Shown: positions 37,125 through 44,736, numbered from the stretch's first letter. The stretch: DNA of 64,000 nucleotides from Chitinophaga horti (GCF_022867795.2 NZ_CP107006.1:124001-188000); one strand, 5' to 3'. The notes: generated by a model not told the origin, from the sequence alone. Numbers and translations: made by a program.

Positions 37125-37736
37125 ATGAAAATTATCTGCGTTGGAAGAAACTATGCCAAACATGCAGAAGAATTAAAGAACGAAGTGCCCTCCGAGCCCG
37201 TGATTTTCATGAAACCCAAAAATGCTTTATTGCAGAATAACCACCCATTTTATTATCCGGAGTTTACGGACAATCTTCACTTTGAATGTGAACTGGTGTT
37301 GCGCGTGTCAAAAAACGGCAAGCATATCCAGGAAAAGTTCGCCTCCCGTTACTATGATGCCATTTCTGTAGGGATTGATTTTACTGCGCGCGATTTGCAG
37401 GAAAAGCAGAAGGCAAAAGGCTTGCCATGGGAAATAGCCAAAGCGTTCGATAACTCCGCGGTTGTGGGCAAGTTTATTCCCCTCGAATCAATAGAAGACA
37501 AGGCCGACATGAATTTTTGCCTCTATAAAAATAAAGAGATCACCCAACAGGGAAATACCAGGGATATGCTGTTCTCTTTCGATCAGCTGGTAGCCTATAT
37601 CTCCCGGTTCTTTACTTTAAATATTGGTGACCTCATTTTTACCGGAACGCCCGAAGGTGTGGGCCCCGTAGAAATAGGCGATAAGCTGGAAGCTTTTATC
37701 GAAAATGATAGTCTGCTCGAATTTATGATCAAATAG
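37125..37736 (+). CDS. Fumarylacetoacetate hydrolase-family protein
   Basis: The 203-residue protein matches the short FAH fold (YcgM/FAHD1 type), which hydrolyses or decarboxylates acylpyruvates and oxaloacetate-like compounds. The metal-binding segment HFECELVLRVSKNG, GIDFTARDLQ, KAFDNSAVVGKF and the late FTGTPEGVGPVEIGD are visible. The start MKIICVGRNY is typical. The natural substrate cannot be told. It stands alone between pth and the converging MarR-type gene. Confidence 0.88.
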   Translation: MKIICVGRNYAKHAEELKNEVPSEPVIFMKPKNALLQNNHPFYYPEFTDNLHFECELVLRVSKNGKHIQEKFASRYYDAISVGIDFTARDLQEKQKAKGLPWEIAKAFDNSAVVGKFIPLESIEDKADMNFCLYKNKEITQQGNTRDMLFSFDQLVAYISRFFTLNIGDLIFTGTPEGVGPVEIGDKLEAFIENDSLLEFMIK

Positions 37737-37746
37737 CATCATATAG

Positions 37747-37787
37747 AAAGGGAGAGAAGAACATGCATAATGCTCTCTCCCTTTTTA
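37747..37787. terminator. Bidirectional terminator between FAH-family and MarR-type genes
   Basis: A 10-bp stem (AAAGGGAGAG with CTCTCCCTTT) lies between the two converging stops and is followed by a T run on the plus strand. Confidence 0.8.
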
Positions 37788-37791
37788 TCTT

Positions 37792-38232
37792 TTATCGGGA
37801 TGGGACGTTCGCATAAATGGCGTCCAGTATCCGCGTGAGTTCATTGTAGTCATCCTCTGTAAGGTCCTTCCAGCCTACTTTGCGCATCTCCAACACAATT
37901 GGTCTTACATCTTTGTACTTTTTGATACCCGCATCCGTGAGGGTCAGAAACACTTTCCTGCGGTCTTCTTTCGACACTTCGCGCTCCACCAACTCCTTTT
38001 TTACCAGCAATTCGATGATACGGGATACTGTTGTAATATCCTTGGCCGCTTCACGCGCCAGTTCATTGTGAGTAATCTTCTTAAACTTATAAATGTTCTC
38101 CAGTAGCAACCACTGGTCTACTGTAATATCCTTTTTCAGGTCGTCGAAGGTTTTCTGCCAATAGTTACGCAGCTTCTTGAGGGTCGAATCCAACTTAAAA
38201 AAAGAGGGATTACTGACAAAAGTATCGGGCAT
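37792..38232 (-). CDS. MarR-family transcriptional regulator
   Basis: The 146-residue protein has the MarR winged-helix core: the recognition segment ITHNELAREAAKDITTVSRII, the wing VEREVSKEDRRKVFLTLTDAG, and flanking dimer helices. I start at the ATG at 38232; a longer reading would cover the divergent promoter region. An inverted repeat in the 78-base gap to the divergent E1 gene is a likely operator, suggesting that this protein controls itself and perhaps the dehydrogenase. Confidence 0.85.
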   Translation of the reverse strand: MPDTFVSNPSFFKLDSTLKKLRNYWQKTFDDLKKDITVDQWLLLENIYKFKKITHNELAREAAKDITTVSRIIELLVKKELVEREVSKEDRRKVFLTLTDAGIKKYKDVRPIVLEMRKVGWKDLTEDDYNELTRILDAIYANVPSR

Positions 38233-38253
38233 ATCGCTTATATTTGTAATAGC

Positions 38254-38275
38254 AATAGTTGTTATAGCAACTATT
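38254..38275. promoter_or_regulatory. Inverted repeat, probable MarR operator
   Basis: AATAGTTG, six bases, CAACTATT form a perfect 8+8 inverted repeat midway between the divergent MarR-type and E1 starts. The TTG-N6-CAA core is the general form of MarR-family sites. Binding is an inference. Confidence 0.6.
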
Positions 38276-38310
38276 AATAACACTGCTGATTCCACCAAAA
38301 CAGTCTTACC

Positions 38311-40398
38311 GTGACTAAAGATAGTATAAGCACTCCAACTTTGAAAGCGGCAGACAGCCGCCACGACCGCGAGAAGGCTTTATTACTTCGCGCTTATCGC
38401 CTGATGTGCATGTCCATGGCTATGACGGACAAGTACGAGGCCAACCGTTCCATTTGCAAATATGTTCATTCCACCTCCCGCGGGCACGAGGCCATTCAGC
38501 TAGCCGCCGGGTTATTACTGCAGCCCTGTGATTACGTTAGTCCCTATTACCGGGACGATAGCATGATGCTGGCCATGGGTTTCACCCCTTATGAACTGAT
38601 GTTGCAGCTATTGGCCAAAAAGGACGATCCTTTCAGCGCCGGCAGGTCTTATTACTGCCATCCTTCCAGCCGCCAGCCTGACAAGCCTATTATTCCCCAC
38701 CAGAGCAGCGCTACCGGCATGCAGGTAATCCCAGCCACCGGCATGGCCCAGGGCATCCAGTACCTGGAGCGCAGTGGTTTGGTGCAAGGAGAGGAGCGCC
38801 CCGTTGTACTTTGTTCCTTGGGCGATGGCAGCGTAACAGAGGGGGAAGTGAGTGAAGCCTGGCAGTTTGCCGTGCTGAAACAATTGCCCATCATCTATCT
38901 GGTGCAGGATAACGAGTGGGGTATTTCCGTCAGTTCCGCTGAAGCCCGCGCTATGGATGCTTATGAATATGCAGCAGGTTTTAAGGGGATGGAGCGGCTT
39001 CGGGTCGATGGCAGCGACTTTGAAGAAAGCTACCAGGCCATGCAAACCGCCATCGACTATGTTCGTTCGGAACGTAAGCCTATCGTAGTGCATGCCCGCG
39101 TGCCGCTGTTAGGCCACCATACCTCCGGTGTTCGAAAAGAATGGTACCGCACCCCCGAAAATTTAGAACGCCACGCGCAACACGATCCCTTTACAAAAAT
39201 ATGTCAGCGCCTGTTGGAGAAAGGCGTACAGGAAACCGTATTAACCGACGTAAAATCAGAAACCAACAAATACATCGCCTCCCAGTTTGATATGGCTCGT
39301 CTCGCCGATGATCCTGATACATCATCCGTGCGTGACCACGTTTTTGCCCCAACACCCGTGACCGAAGAACAAGGCGTACGCTACCCACGTGGCGGCGCCA
39401 AAGTCGTAATGGTCGATGCAGCCCTGCACGCTATCGAAGAACTCATGCGCGAACATCCGGAAGCTATTTTATATGGTCAGGATGTGGGTGGCCGGCTTGG
39501 CGGCGTATTCCGCGAAGCCGCCACACTCGCCTCCAAATTCGGTGACGAAAGAGTGTACAACACAGCGATCCAGGAAGCCTACATCATCGGTAGTACTGTC
39601 GGCTTATCCGCAGTAGGCGTGAAGCCGATCGTGGAAGTGCAGTTTGCCGATTACATCTATCCCGGCTTCAATCAATTGGTGAGTGAAATATCAAAGTCAT
39701 GTTACCTCACCGCCGGCAAGTTTCCTATACAAGCGTTAATCCGCGTACCGATCGGCGCCTACGGCGGCGGCGGCCCTTATCATTCCGGATCCGTAGAAAC
39801 AACCTTACTCAGCATCAAAGGCATCAAGATCGTTTATCCCTCCAACGCCGCCGACATGAAAGGCCTCATGAAAGCCGCCTTCCTCGATCCCAACCCCGTC
39901 GTGATGCTCGAGCACAAAGGTCTGTACTGGAGCAAAGTACCCGGCACCCAGGATGCCATGACCATTGAACCTGATTCAGATTACATTTTGCCCTTAGGCA
40001 AAGGCGCAGTAGTGCAGGAAGGCGAAGGGATGTGTATTGTCACTTACGGAATGGGCGTATACTGGGCAAAAGCTGCAGCGGCCCGCTATCCCGGGCAGGT
40101 GGCCATTATCGATTTGCGTACACTATTTCCGCTGGACGAGTCGCTTGTGTTTGAAACCGTTCGTAAGCTGGGCAAATGTTTGGTGCTTACAGAAGAGCAG
40201 TTGAATAACTCCTTCGTGGTCATTCGCCGCGCGTATTCAACAACAGTGTTTCCGTTACTTGGACGCGCCAGTTTACACATTCGGTGCGCTGGATTTACCG
40301 GCGGTACCGTTGAACATGGATTTAGAGCAACAGATGTTGCCGAATGCCGAGAAAGTAGCGACGTTGATAGCAGAGATACTGAATTATTAATTTTTTGA
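38311..40398 (+). CDS. 2-oxo acid dehydrogenase E1 alpha-beta fusion, frameshifted near its C-terminus
   Basis: The open frame (GTG start, 695 codons) encodes a fused E1: the alpha part (about 1-330) with the thiamine diphosphate motif GDGSVTEGEVSEAWQ and NEWGIS, and the beta part (about 360-630) with GQDVGGRLGGVFREA and FADYIYPGFNQLVSE. It fits branched-chain 2-oxo acid dehydrogenase E1. From about 40217 the frame loses similarity, while the +1 frame from 40220 reads FAARIQQQCFRYLDAPVY and ends after the typical LIAEILNY at 40390. One inserted or two deleted bases at about 40216-40220 explain this. It may be a true mutation or a sequence error; the last 55 or so residues would be wrong as read. 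Confidence 0.85.
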   Translation: MTKDSISTPTLKAADSRHDREKALLLRAYRLMCMSMAMTDKYEANRSICKYVHSTSRGHEAIQLAAGLLLQPCDYVSPYYRDDSMMLAMGFTPYELMLQLLAKKDDPFSAGRSYYCHPSSRQPDKPIIPHQSSATGMQVIPATGMAQGIQYLERSGLVQGEERPVVLCSLGDGSVTEGEVSEAWQFAVLKQLPIIYLVQDNEWGISVSSAEARAMDAYEYAAGFKGMERLRVDGSDFEESYQAMQTAIDYVRSERKPIVVHARVPLLGHHTSGVRKEWYRTPENLERHAQHDPFTKICQRLLEKGVQETVLTDVKSETNKYIASQFDMARLADDPDTSSVRDHVFAPTPVTEEQGVRYPRGGAKVVMVDAALHAIEELMREHPEAILYGQDVGGRLGGVFREAATLASKFGDERVYNTAIQEAYIIGSTVGLSAVGVKPIVEVQFADYIYPGFNQLVSEISKSCYLTAGKFPIQALIRVPIGAYGGGGPYHSGSVETTLLSIKGIKIVYPSNAADMKGLMKAAFLDPNPVVMLEHKGLYWSKVPGTQDAMTIEPDSDYILPLGKGAVVQEGEGMCIVTYGMGVYWAKAAAARYPGQVAIIDLRTLFPLDESLVFETVRKLGKCLVLTEEQLNNSFVVIRRAYSTTVFPLLGRASLHIRCAGFTGGTVEHGFRATDVAECRESSDVDSRDTELLIF

Positions 40399-40406
40399 AA
40401 ATCTCT

Positions 40407-40437
40407 TTTGGATTTCAAGATTTTGCCGTTATCTTTG
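40407..40437 (+). promoter_or_regulatory. Promoter of tRNA-Met
   Basis: TTTG (40407-40410), exactly 19 bases, then TATCTTTG (40430-40437) match the full Bacteroidota consensus, 20 bases before the tRNA 5' end. Confidence 0.75.
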
Positions 40438-40457
40438 CACTCCCTTAACGGGGAAAT

Positions 40458-40531
40458 GGCGAGGTAGCTCAGGTGGTTAGAGCGTTGGATTCATAACCCA
40501 AAGGTCTCGGGTTCAACTCCCGATCTCGCTA
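40458..40531 (+). tRNA. tRNA-Met (anticodon CAT)
   Basis: A full cloverleaf can be drawn over 74 bases: acceptor GGCGAGG with TCTCGCT (G-T pairs at both ends), D arm AGCTCAGGTGGTTAGAGC, anticodon loop TTCATAA, and T arm TCGGGTTCAACTCCCGA. CCA is not encoded. The D arm lacks initiator features, and the A/C mismatch at the base of the anticodon loop is tolerable. A CAT anticodon could in principle be lysidine-modified tRNA-Ile, but the sequence looks like elongator Met. Confidence 0.9.
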
Positions 40532-40534
40532 CAG

Positions 40535-40570
40535 AACCCGATAACAAATAAAACTGTTGTCGGGTTTTTT
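40535..40570 (+). terminator. Terminator after tRNA-Met
   Basis: AACCCGA pairs with TCGGGTT, extended by AACA/TGTT inside, and is followed by a T run directly after the tRNA. Confidence 0.9.
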
Positions 40571-40834
40571 ATTTACATACCGCCGTTCTAAATCCATTCC
40601 CAATTCCGATCCCCATTGTTATTTGCACAACTTCATACCCCCAAAGCCTAAGCCGTTTTCAGCTTATCCCCCAAAAATCTGAATGAAAGTATTTACATGC
40701 TACACCGAACAGTACCCCAATCCTGAAAAACGAAAAATCCCGTTTTTAGGGGATTGCCTTCCACTTGCGAAAAATTCAGATTTGTGTTCGAAAATAACAT
40801 CAACGCCCCGACACCGGCTCTAATACTTAACAAA
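40571..40834. other. Intergenic stretch upstream of the OmpA-like gene
   Basis: I see no gene, tRNA or clear hairpin. A start-to-start reading of the OmpA-like frame extends to 40754, but its first 27 codons precede the signal peptide and are unlike an export signal, so this is more likely leader. Confidence 0.4.
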
Positions 40835-42229
40835 ATGAAGAACAAACCGTACATCCTCACATTGCTGCTAACTTTGATTGTAAGCGCATCCCAGGCGCAG
40901 CTATTGAAAAAGCTGAAAGAAAAGGTAGTAGATAAAATTGAAAGCGGAACTGATAAGCTGTCAAAAAAAGACCAAAGTAACGACGCTAAATCGGGTGCCA
41001 GTCCCGCCAAAGGAAATGATTCGCCAACAGAATCGAACACCATAAAGGTGTTCAGCAAATTCGACTTCATTCCTGGCAAAACAGTTATTTATTACGATAA
41101 CTTCGAACAAGATAATATCGGAGAAACACCTGCCGGATGGCTTACCTCCAACTTAAGCGAAGTGGTAACAATTGAAGGCAACGAAGGTAAATGGATTACA
41201 CTGCTACAGAAGTCAGGCGCTATTAATATCATCAGGAATAAAAAACAATCCTGGGGCGATCATTTCACGATTGAGTTCGATGTTTTTATGGATCCGGCAC
41301 AAACTCAATCGGCAGACCTGTACGTTATGCTCACCAATTCCGGCGGTAGTATGGTTACAGACGAAAGCCTGATCGGAGATCTGAGCACAAAAGAACAGAT
41401 CATGGTGCAGTTCAGGATTGAAAAAGATGGATCAACATATGACTTTAGCAGCGCTAGAAGTTCAGGTAATAATGGCGGTGAAAATACGCGTTTTATAGAC
41501 CGCGAAAGATTGTACCAATCATTTAAAAAACCGGCACATATAAGCATTGCCGTTACAGGCAAGCGTTTCCGCTTTTGGTTCAATGATAAAAAAATACTGG
41601 ACGTAAATAATGGTGTAAGGCCCGAAGCCATCCCCAATTTACTGGCGTTTTCGGCACATTACAATACCAACGCCCGCTTCTACCTGAGCAATATCCGCGT
41701 AGCCAAAGACGTGCCCGATACCAGGGCCGCCTTTACCCAGGGAAAGATCATCAGCAATTTACTCTTCTACACCGCCTCCGCCGAAATGCGCCCGGAAAGC
41801 ATGGGCGCCTTGAAGGAAATAGCTGCCGTGTTAAAAGATGCCACAGAACCTTTAAAAATTGTCGGCCATACAGACAGTGATGGCGAAAACGCTGCTAATC
41901 TTAAGCTATCGCAGCAAAGGGCCGAAACGGTAAAACAAATACTCGTTAAAGAATTTGGATTGAGCAACGATATGCTGCAAACGGAAGGCCGCGGAGAAAC
42001 TCAACCCATTGCAGACAACAATTCGGCTGAAGGTAAAGCACAAAACCGCAGAGTGGAATTTATCATAAAAGCAGCAGCGGATACCTACAGAGGCACCGCA
42101 TCGTCGGCTGGTAGAACCGCATCCCCGCAGGCCAAGGCAACCACCAGCACTGTTTCCTCTACAGGAGAAGGCGCTGTTAAATTGCAAAGTAAATCTTTAA
42201 ACACCCCCTCCAATATGCCTTTTTTATGA
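40835..42229 (+). CDS. Exported OmpA-like protein, possibly frameshift-extended
   Basis: The 464-residue protein starts with a signal peptide (about 1-23, ending ASQAQ) and a lysine-rich helical segment. A beta-rich middle (about 75-300) resembles laminin-G-type sugar-binding folds (opening YYDNFEQDNIGETPAGW). The OmpA-like peptidoglycan-binding domain is at about 305-410, with VGHTDSDGENAANLKLSQQR and the closing NRRVEF. A low-complexity tail follows. The stop is directly preceded by T_TTT_TTA, a classical -1 slippery heptamer, and the next frame opens at the overlapping ATGA. It may therefore be made both alone and as a fusion. Confidence 0.82.
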   Translation: MKNKPYILTLLLTLIVSASQAQLLKKLKEKVVDKIESGTDKLSKKDQSNDAKSGASPAKGNDSPTESNTIKVFSKFDFIPGKTVIYYDNFEQDNIGETPAGWLTSNLSEVVTIEGNEGKWITLLQKSGAINIIRNKKQSWGDHFTIEFDVFMDPAQTQSADLYVMLTNSGGSMVTDESLIGDLSTKEQIMVQFRIEKDGSTYDFSSARSSGNNGGENTRFIDRERLYQSFKKPAHISIAVTGKRFRFWFNDKKILDVNNGVRPEAIPNLLAFSAHYNTNARFYLSNIRVAKDVPDTRAAFTQGKIISNLLFYTASAEMRPESMGALKEIAAVLKDATEPLKIVGHTDSDGENAANLKLSQQRAETVKQILVKEFGLSNDMLQTEGRGETQPIADNNSAEGKAQNRRVEFIIKAAADTYRGTASSAGRTASPQAKATTSTVSSTGEGAVKLQSKSLNTPSNMPFL

Positions 42230-42708
42230 AATCGGGGAGCGACCGATTCAAACTGGTTGCATCAAAAGAGGAAGGAAACAGCAAGGAAGATTTTTTCGAA
42301 ATTGAAATACAGTCGGTTACCAATGAATTAAAAGCCGGCACTTATACGTACAAAGAAGCGCAGGAGGCCAACGGCAAACAACTCCCCACAATTCTGCAAA
42401 CAAAGGCAAAATTGTACTATGATGCCACGAGGAATAATCATATCCAAAATTTTGTACCCTTTATCGCCAACGGCCACAAAGCCAACTTCTACACAGACGG
42501 GCTGCAGGATAAATTACCCAAAGCAAGCCCCAATTGCAAACTAGTGATAGAGAAAGTGGAAAACGGCAAAGCGAGCGGTTATTTTATTTTAGGTGCTGAA
42601 GCTACCGGCTTCAAAAAAATTGTAAAAGGAGATGCCATGACCAAAACGTTTTCAACAGGTTTTCTGGGGGAAATGAAAGCACAGTTCTCCGATATAGCCA
42701 TCCTCTGA
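42226..42708 (+). CDS. Unrecognised domain, coupled to or fused with the OmpA-like protein
   Basis: The 160-residue reading is in the -1 frame of the OmpA-like gene and overlaps it by four bases (ATGA). It has no signal peptide or membrane helix although its partner is exported, which favours being a C-terminal extension over being a separate cytoplasmic protein. No family is recognised; the sequence is lysine-rich and likely beta-rich (for example FFEIEIQSVT, GKASGYFILGAE). It could also be a coupled gene of its own or the result of an indel in a run of T. Confidence 0.6.
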   Translation: MKSGSDRFKLVASKEEGNSKEDFFEIEIQSVTNELKAGTYTYKEAQEANGKQLPTILQTKAKLYYDATRNNHIQNFVPFIANGHKANFYTDGLQDKLPKASPNCKLVIEKVENGKASGYFILGAEATGFKKIVKGDAMTKTFSTGFLGEMKAQFSDIAIL

Positions 42709-42766
42709 AAATAACCGTAGCACCTCCACGCCATCTGGCGCTGGTTTTCTTTTGCCGTTTTCTATC

Positions 42767-42838
42767 CTGTTCAAGTGTAAAATCTATCGATAATTCCCCA
42801 TCTGGTGTCTGATAAATAATGATCTGATTATTTTCCAT
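42767..42838 (-). pseudogene. N-terminal remnant of a RhuM-like protein
   Basis: The first 24 codons from an ATG at 42838 (MENNQIIIYQTPDGELSID) strongly resemble the opening of virulence-associated RhuM-type proteins of Bacteroidota. After that, the similarity ends and the frame runs into the 3' end of the plus-strand gene. No downstream RhuM sequence is visible. A truncated leftover is the simplest reading; the match is from memory of the family. Confidence 0.45.
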
Positions 42839-42945
42839 CTTGGTTTCTTATCGTTATAAAGTTAACGGATCAATACAGAGCAAATCGTCAAAAGCTAGCA
42901 AACTATGTAATGATTGGTTCAACACTTCTCCTGATATCGCTACAG

Positions 42946-42986
42946 AAAGGGTATTTTCAAGAAAATCTTGGAAATGCCCTTTTTCT
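42946..42986 (+). terminator. Terminator-like hairpin downstream of the OmpA-like pair
   Basis: AAAGGG plus an AT-rich extension pairs with the complementary stretch ending CCCTTT, then T-rich sequence. It is 240 bases after the last plus-strand stop, so it may end that transcript or belong to lost sequence. Confidence 0.6.
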
Positions 42987-43113
42987 TTTTCCTCGGAGCA
43001 AAAGTTCCAGGCAGCTATAATCCGCCTGTCAGCGCATAATGATTAAAGAAACCGTTTTCGCATGCACTACGGGGGCAATTAGCCCCCAATAATCGGGAAC
43101 CATAACATGAGGC

Positions 43114-43142
43114 GCTGATCAAAAGTAATGGTCAGCTTTTTT
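43114..43142 (+). terminator. Orphan terminator-like hairpin
   Basis: GCTGATC pairs with GGTCAGC around a 9-base loop (one G-T pair) and is followed by six T. No intact plus-strand gene lies immediately upstream. Confidence 0.6.
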
Positions 43143-43216
43143 ATTCAGGTGCCGGATCAAGTCGATCTTGGTTTTGAGCAATGCTTAAATCTTTCATTCA
43201 ACTTTTGATTCAGCCA

Positions 43217-43312
43217 TTATATCGCCACAATCCCATGCTTCACCGCATACAACGCCATCGTAACCCGCGTCTTCACTCCAAGCCGCTTAAACAGCGATCT
43301 GCCGGAACTCAC
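43217..43312 (-). pseudogene. C-terminal remnant of a LuxR-type HTH regulator
   Basis: Read on the minus strand, the segment SLFKRLGVKTRVTMALYAVK and then HGIVAI with a stop codon matches the end of the LuxR/GerE helix-turn-helix domain of NarL-type response regulators (recognition helix plus the last helix). The preceding part does not continue the domain in frame. It overlaps the upstream extension of the next plus-strand frame, supporting a later start there. Confidence 0.5.
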
Positions 43313-43357
43313 GATCAAGAAAGTAGCCACCTTTTTGAAAAACTAACCATACACCCG

Positions 43358-44119
43358 ATGAACACACGACAAAAACGAGTGCAGATAAAAAAATACTTTT
43401 CCATCTCGAAAGCAACACCCCTCGTGGTATTTTGGGTGCTTCCCCTAATGGCATATGTAACTTTTGATAATAAGACCGCCCCGGATGCCAGCCATGTATC
43501 TCTCCTGATGCTATTCGTATCTTCCGCCCTGCTTGCCTACAAGCTGTATATGTTGATGTCCGCACCTTCGGATGCCGAGATCGACGCCTGGCTGCACGAG
43601 GGCGTGTCCGGGATCGTAGAAGAATCGTATGAAAAGTTAGGTATCGACAAACAAACGCAATTGCGTAATCCCCTGGTCATCGTATCTCCCATTTACTGGA
43701 AGTGGCGGGGCATTACACAGAAGGAATTGATGGTACGAAGAGGAAAGGATCGCGCGTTGCGTTTCTCCGTTTACCAGGTAACCATCCTTCATTTGCAGGA
43801 GCATCAGTTATGCGCTTACGCCTGCACCTACCAGTTCGTTCGTCACCACACGCTGAATGAAATGACCTTTGAATATCATTATAAGGACATCGTTTCGGTA
43901 GCTACTAAAGAGATATCGGGCACTTATCGCCTGCCACAAGGCCAGCGCGCGATCCCAGTGCAGGAGTTTCGTTTATCCGTGGCCAGTGGCGAAGGCATTA
44001 ACGTAACAACCGGATTAGACACCGTTGCCGCAGAGAAGCGTGCCACCTTGTTGCCAACCGGCGTAGAGGAAGCTGTTATAGCGATCAGGGGAGTGTTAAG
44101 GACGAAGAAGGTGGCGTAA
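43358..44119 (+). CDS. Hypothetical protein with two membrane helices and a cytoplasmic-type domain
   Basis: The 253-residue product has two adjacent hydrophobic helices (about 20-36 and 45-65) followed by a soluble region of about 185 residues that I do not recognise; it is beta-rich by look, with YQVTILHLQEHQLCAYACTY. No signal peptide or catalytic motif is visible. The start at 43358 removes 59 upstream codons that overlap a LuxR-like remnant on the other strand. It converges on the small HTH gene with a 3-base gap. Confidence 0.6.
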   Translation: MNTRQKRVQIKKYFSISKATPLVVFWVLPLMAYVTFDNKTAPDASHVSLLMLFVSSALLAYKLYMLMSAPSDAEIDAWLHEGVSGIVEESYEKLGIDKQTQLRNPLVIVSPIYWKWRGITQKELMVRRGKDRALRFSVYQVTILHLQEHQLCAYACTYQFVRHHTLNEMTFEYHYKDIVSVATKEISGTYRLPQGQRAIPVQEFRLSVASGEGINVTTGLDTVAAEKRATLLPTGVEEAVIAIRGVLRTKKVA

Positions 44120-44122
44120 TAA

Positions 44123-44326
44123 TCACCAATCAAGTTCCTCTAAGCTAAATAGATCATCCACTTTACAGGCCAATACAGTGGCGATCTTAAAGGCCAGTAT
44201 CGTCGATGGTACAAACTTGCCCGATTCAATGGCGATAATCGTCTGTCTGGCAACTTTAACCTTATCGGCTAACTCCGCCTGCGTTAACTGCTGCCGCGCT
44301 CTTTCAACCTTAATAAAATTCCTCAT
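44123..44326 (-). CDS. Small XRE-family (Cro/C1-type) regulator
   Basis: The 67-residue protein is little more than one helix-turn-helix: RARQQLTQAELADKVKVARQ and then TIIAIESGKFVPSTILAFKI, with the tail VDDLFSLEE typical of small XRE regulators. Its ATG overlaps the stop of the membrane protein gene upstream (ATGA), so both are translated together. Such pairs of small regulator and membrane protein are common in Firmicutes and Bacteroidota; their shared role is unclear. Confidence 0.88.
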   Translation of the reverse strand: MRNFIKVERARQQLTQAELADKVKVARQTIIAIESGKFVPSTILAFKIATVLACKVDDLFSLEELDW

Positions 44327-44733
44327 TCCCCCTCATTTGAAGTGACTCGTCGCTTTAACCAGTAAAAATAGCCGGTCGCTAATAAAAGTGTCAAAGCTAA
44401 ATATTGATAGGCCGAAAGGGAAAGGATGTTGCCTTTGCCTCTTTCAAACTGCCAGTTAAGGAAGAAGTAGTTGTACATATGCGTTGCAAAAAACGCGATG
44501 ATGATAGATCTGGTCAGGGCTTTGAACTTGAGGCTTTGTACCATTTCATCATCCGTCCGTTCTTTCGAAAAGAAGATGAAGACCAGTCCCCAGCTAAGTC
44601 CGACAGCCAGATCGTTGAAGTCATACACGTGCCTGCGGTGATGTTGAAAAAAGAAGCTGAAGACGCCGGCTAGCATGATCAATCCCCCCAGTACTTTCGT
44701 CCAGTAAGCATACGGAAATGGATGTTTGCTCAT
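44323..44733 (-). CDS. Small membrane protein paired with the XRE regulator
   Basis: The 136-residue protein has about four hydrophobic segments (about 12-27, 38-55, 73-90, 105-125) and no recognised domain. It is the first gene of a two-gene unit with the XRE regulator. Short palindromes directly before the start codon suggest regulation by its partner. It might sense or modify the regulator at the membrane, but that is guesswork. Confidence 0.65.
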   Translation of the reverse strand: MSKHPFPYAYWTKVLGGLIMLAGVFSFFFQHHRRHVYDFNDLAVGLSWGLVFIFFSKERTDDEMVQSLKFKALTRSIIIAFFATHMYNYFFLNWQFERGKGNILSLSAYQYLALTLLLATGYFYWLKRRVTSNEGE

Positions 44734-44736
44734 AAT

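Larger units (their letters stand above)
42709..43357. other. Long gene-poor stretch with two gene remnants, hairpins and terminators
   Basis: Between the OmpA-like pair and the next plus-strand gene there is no intact gene. It contains a RhuM-like N-terminal fragment (42767-42838, minus), two terminator-like hairpins facing plus (42946-42986 and 43114-43142), a perfect GGGGGC/GCCCCC hairpin at 43071-43087, and a LuxR-like C-terminal fragment (43217-43312, minus). The pattern is one of decayed genes. Confidence 0.55.

Noticed and set aside
40458..40531. CAT-anticodon tRNA considered as initiator or lysidine-modified Ile tRNA
   Set aside because: It lacks the initiator features, and its arms resemble the elongator Met tRNA rather than the Ile type; the second alternative cannot be fully excluded.
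42840..43046. Plus-strand frame of 68 codons after the RhuM-like remnant
   Set aside because: It crosses the terminator-like hairpin at 42946-42986 and its product shows no known motif.
43181..43357. Upstream 59 codons of the hypothetical membrane protein frame
   Set aside because: They overlap the LuxR-type remnant on the other strand and precede a better start at 43358.
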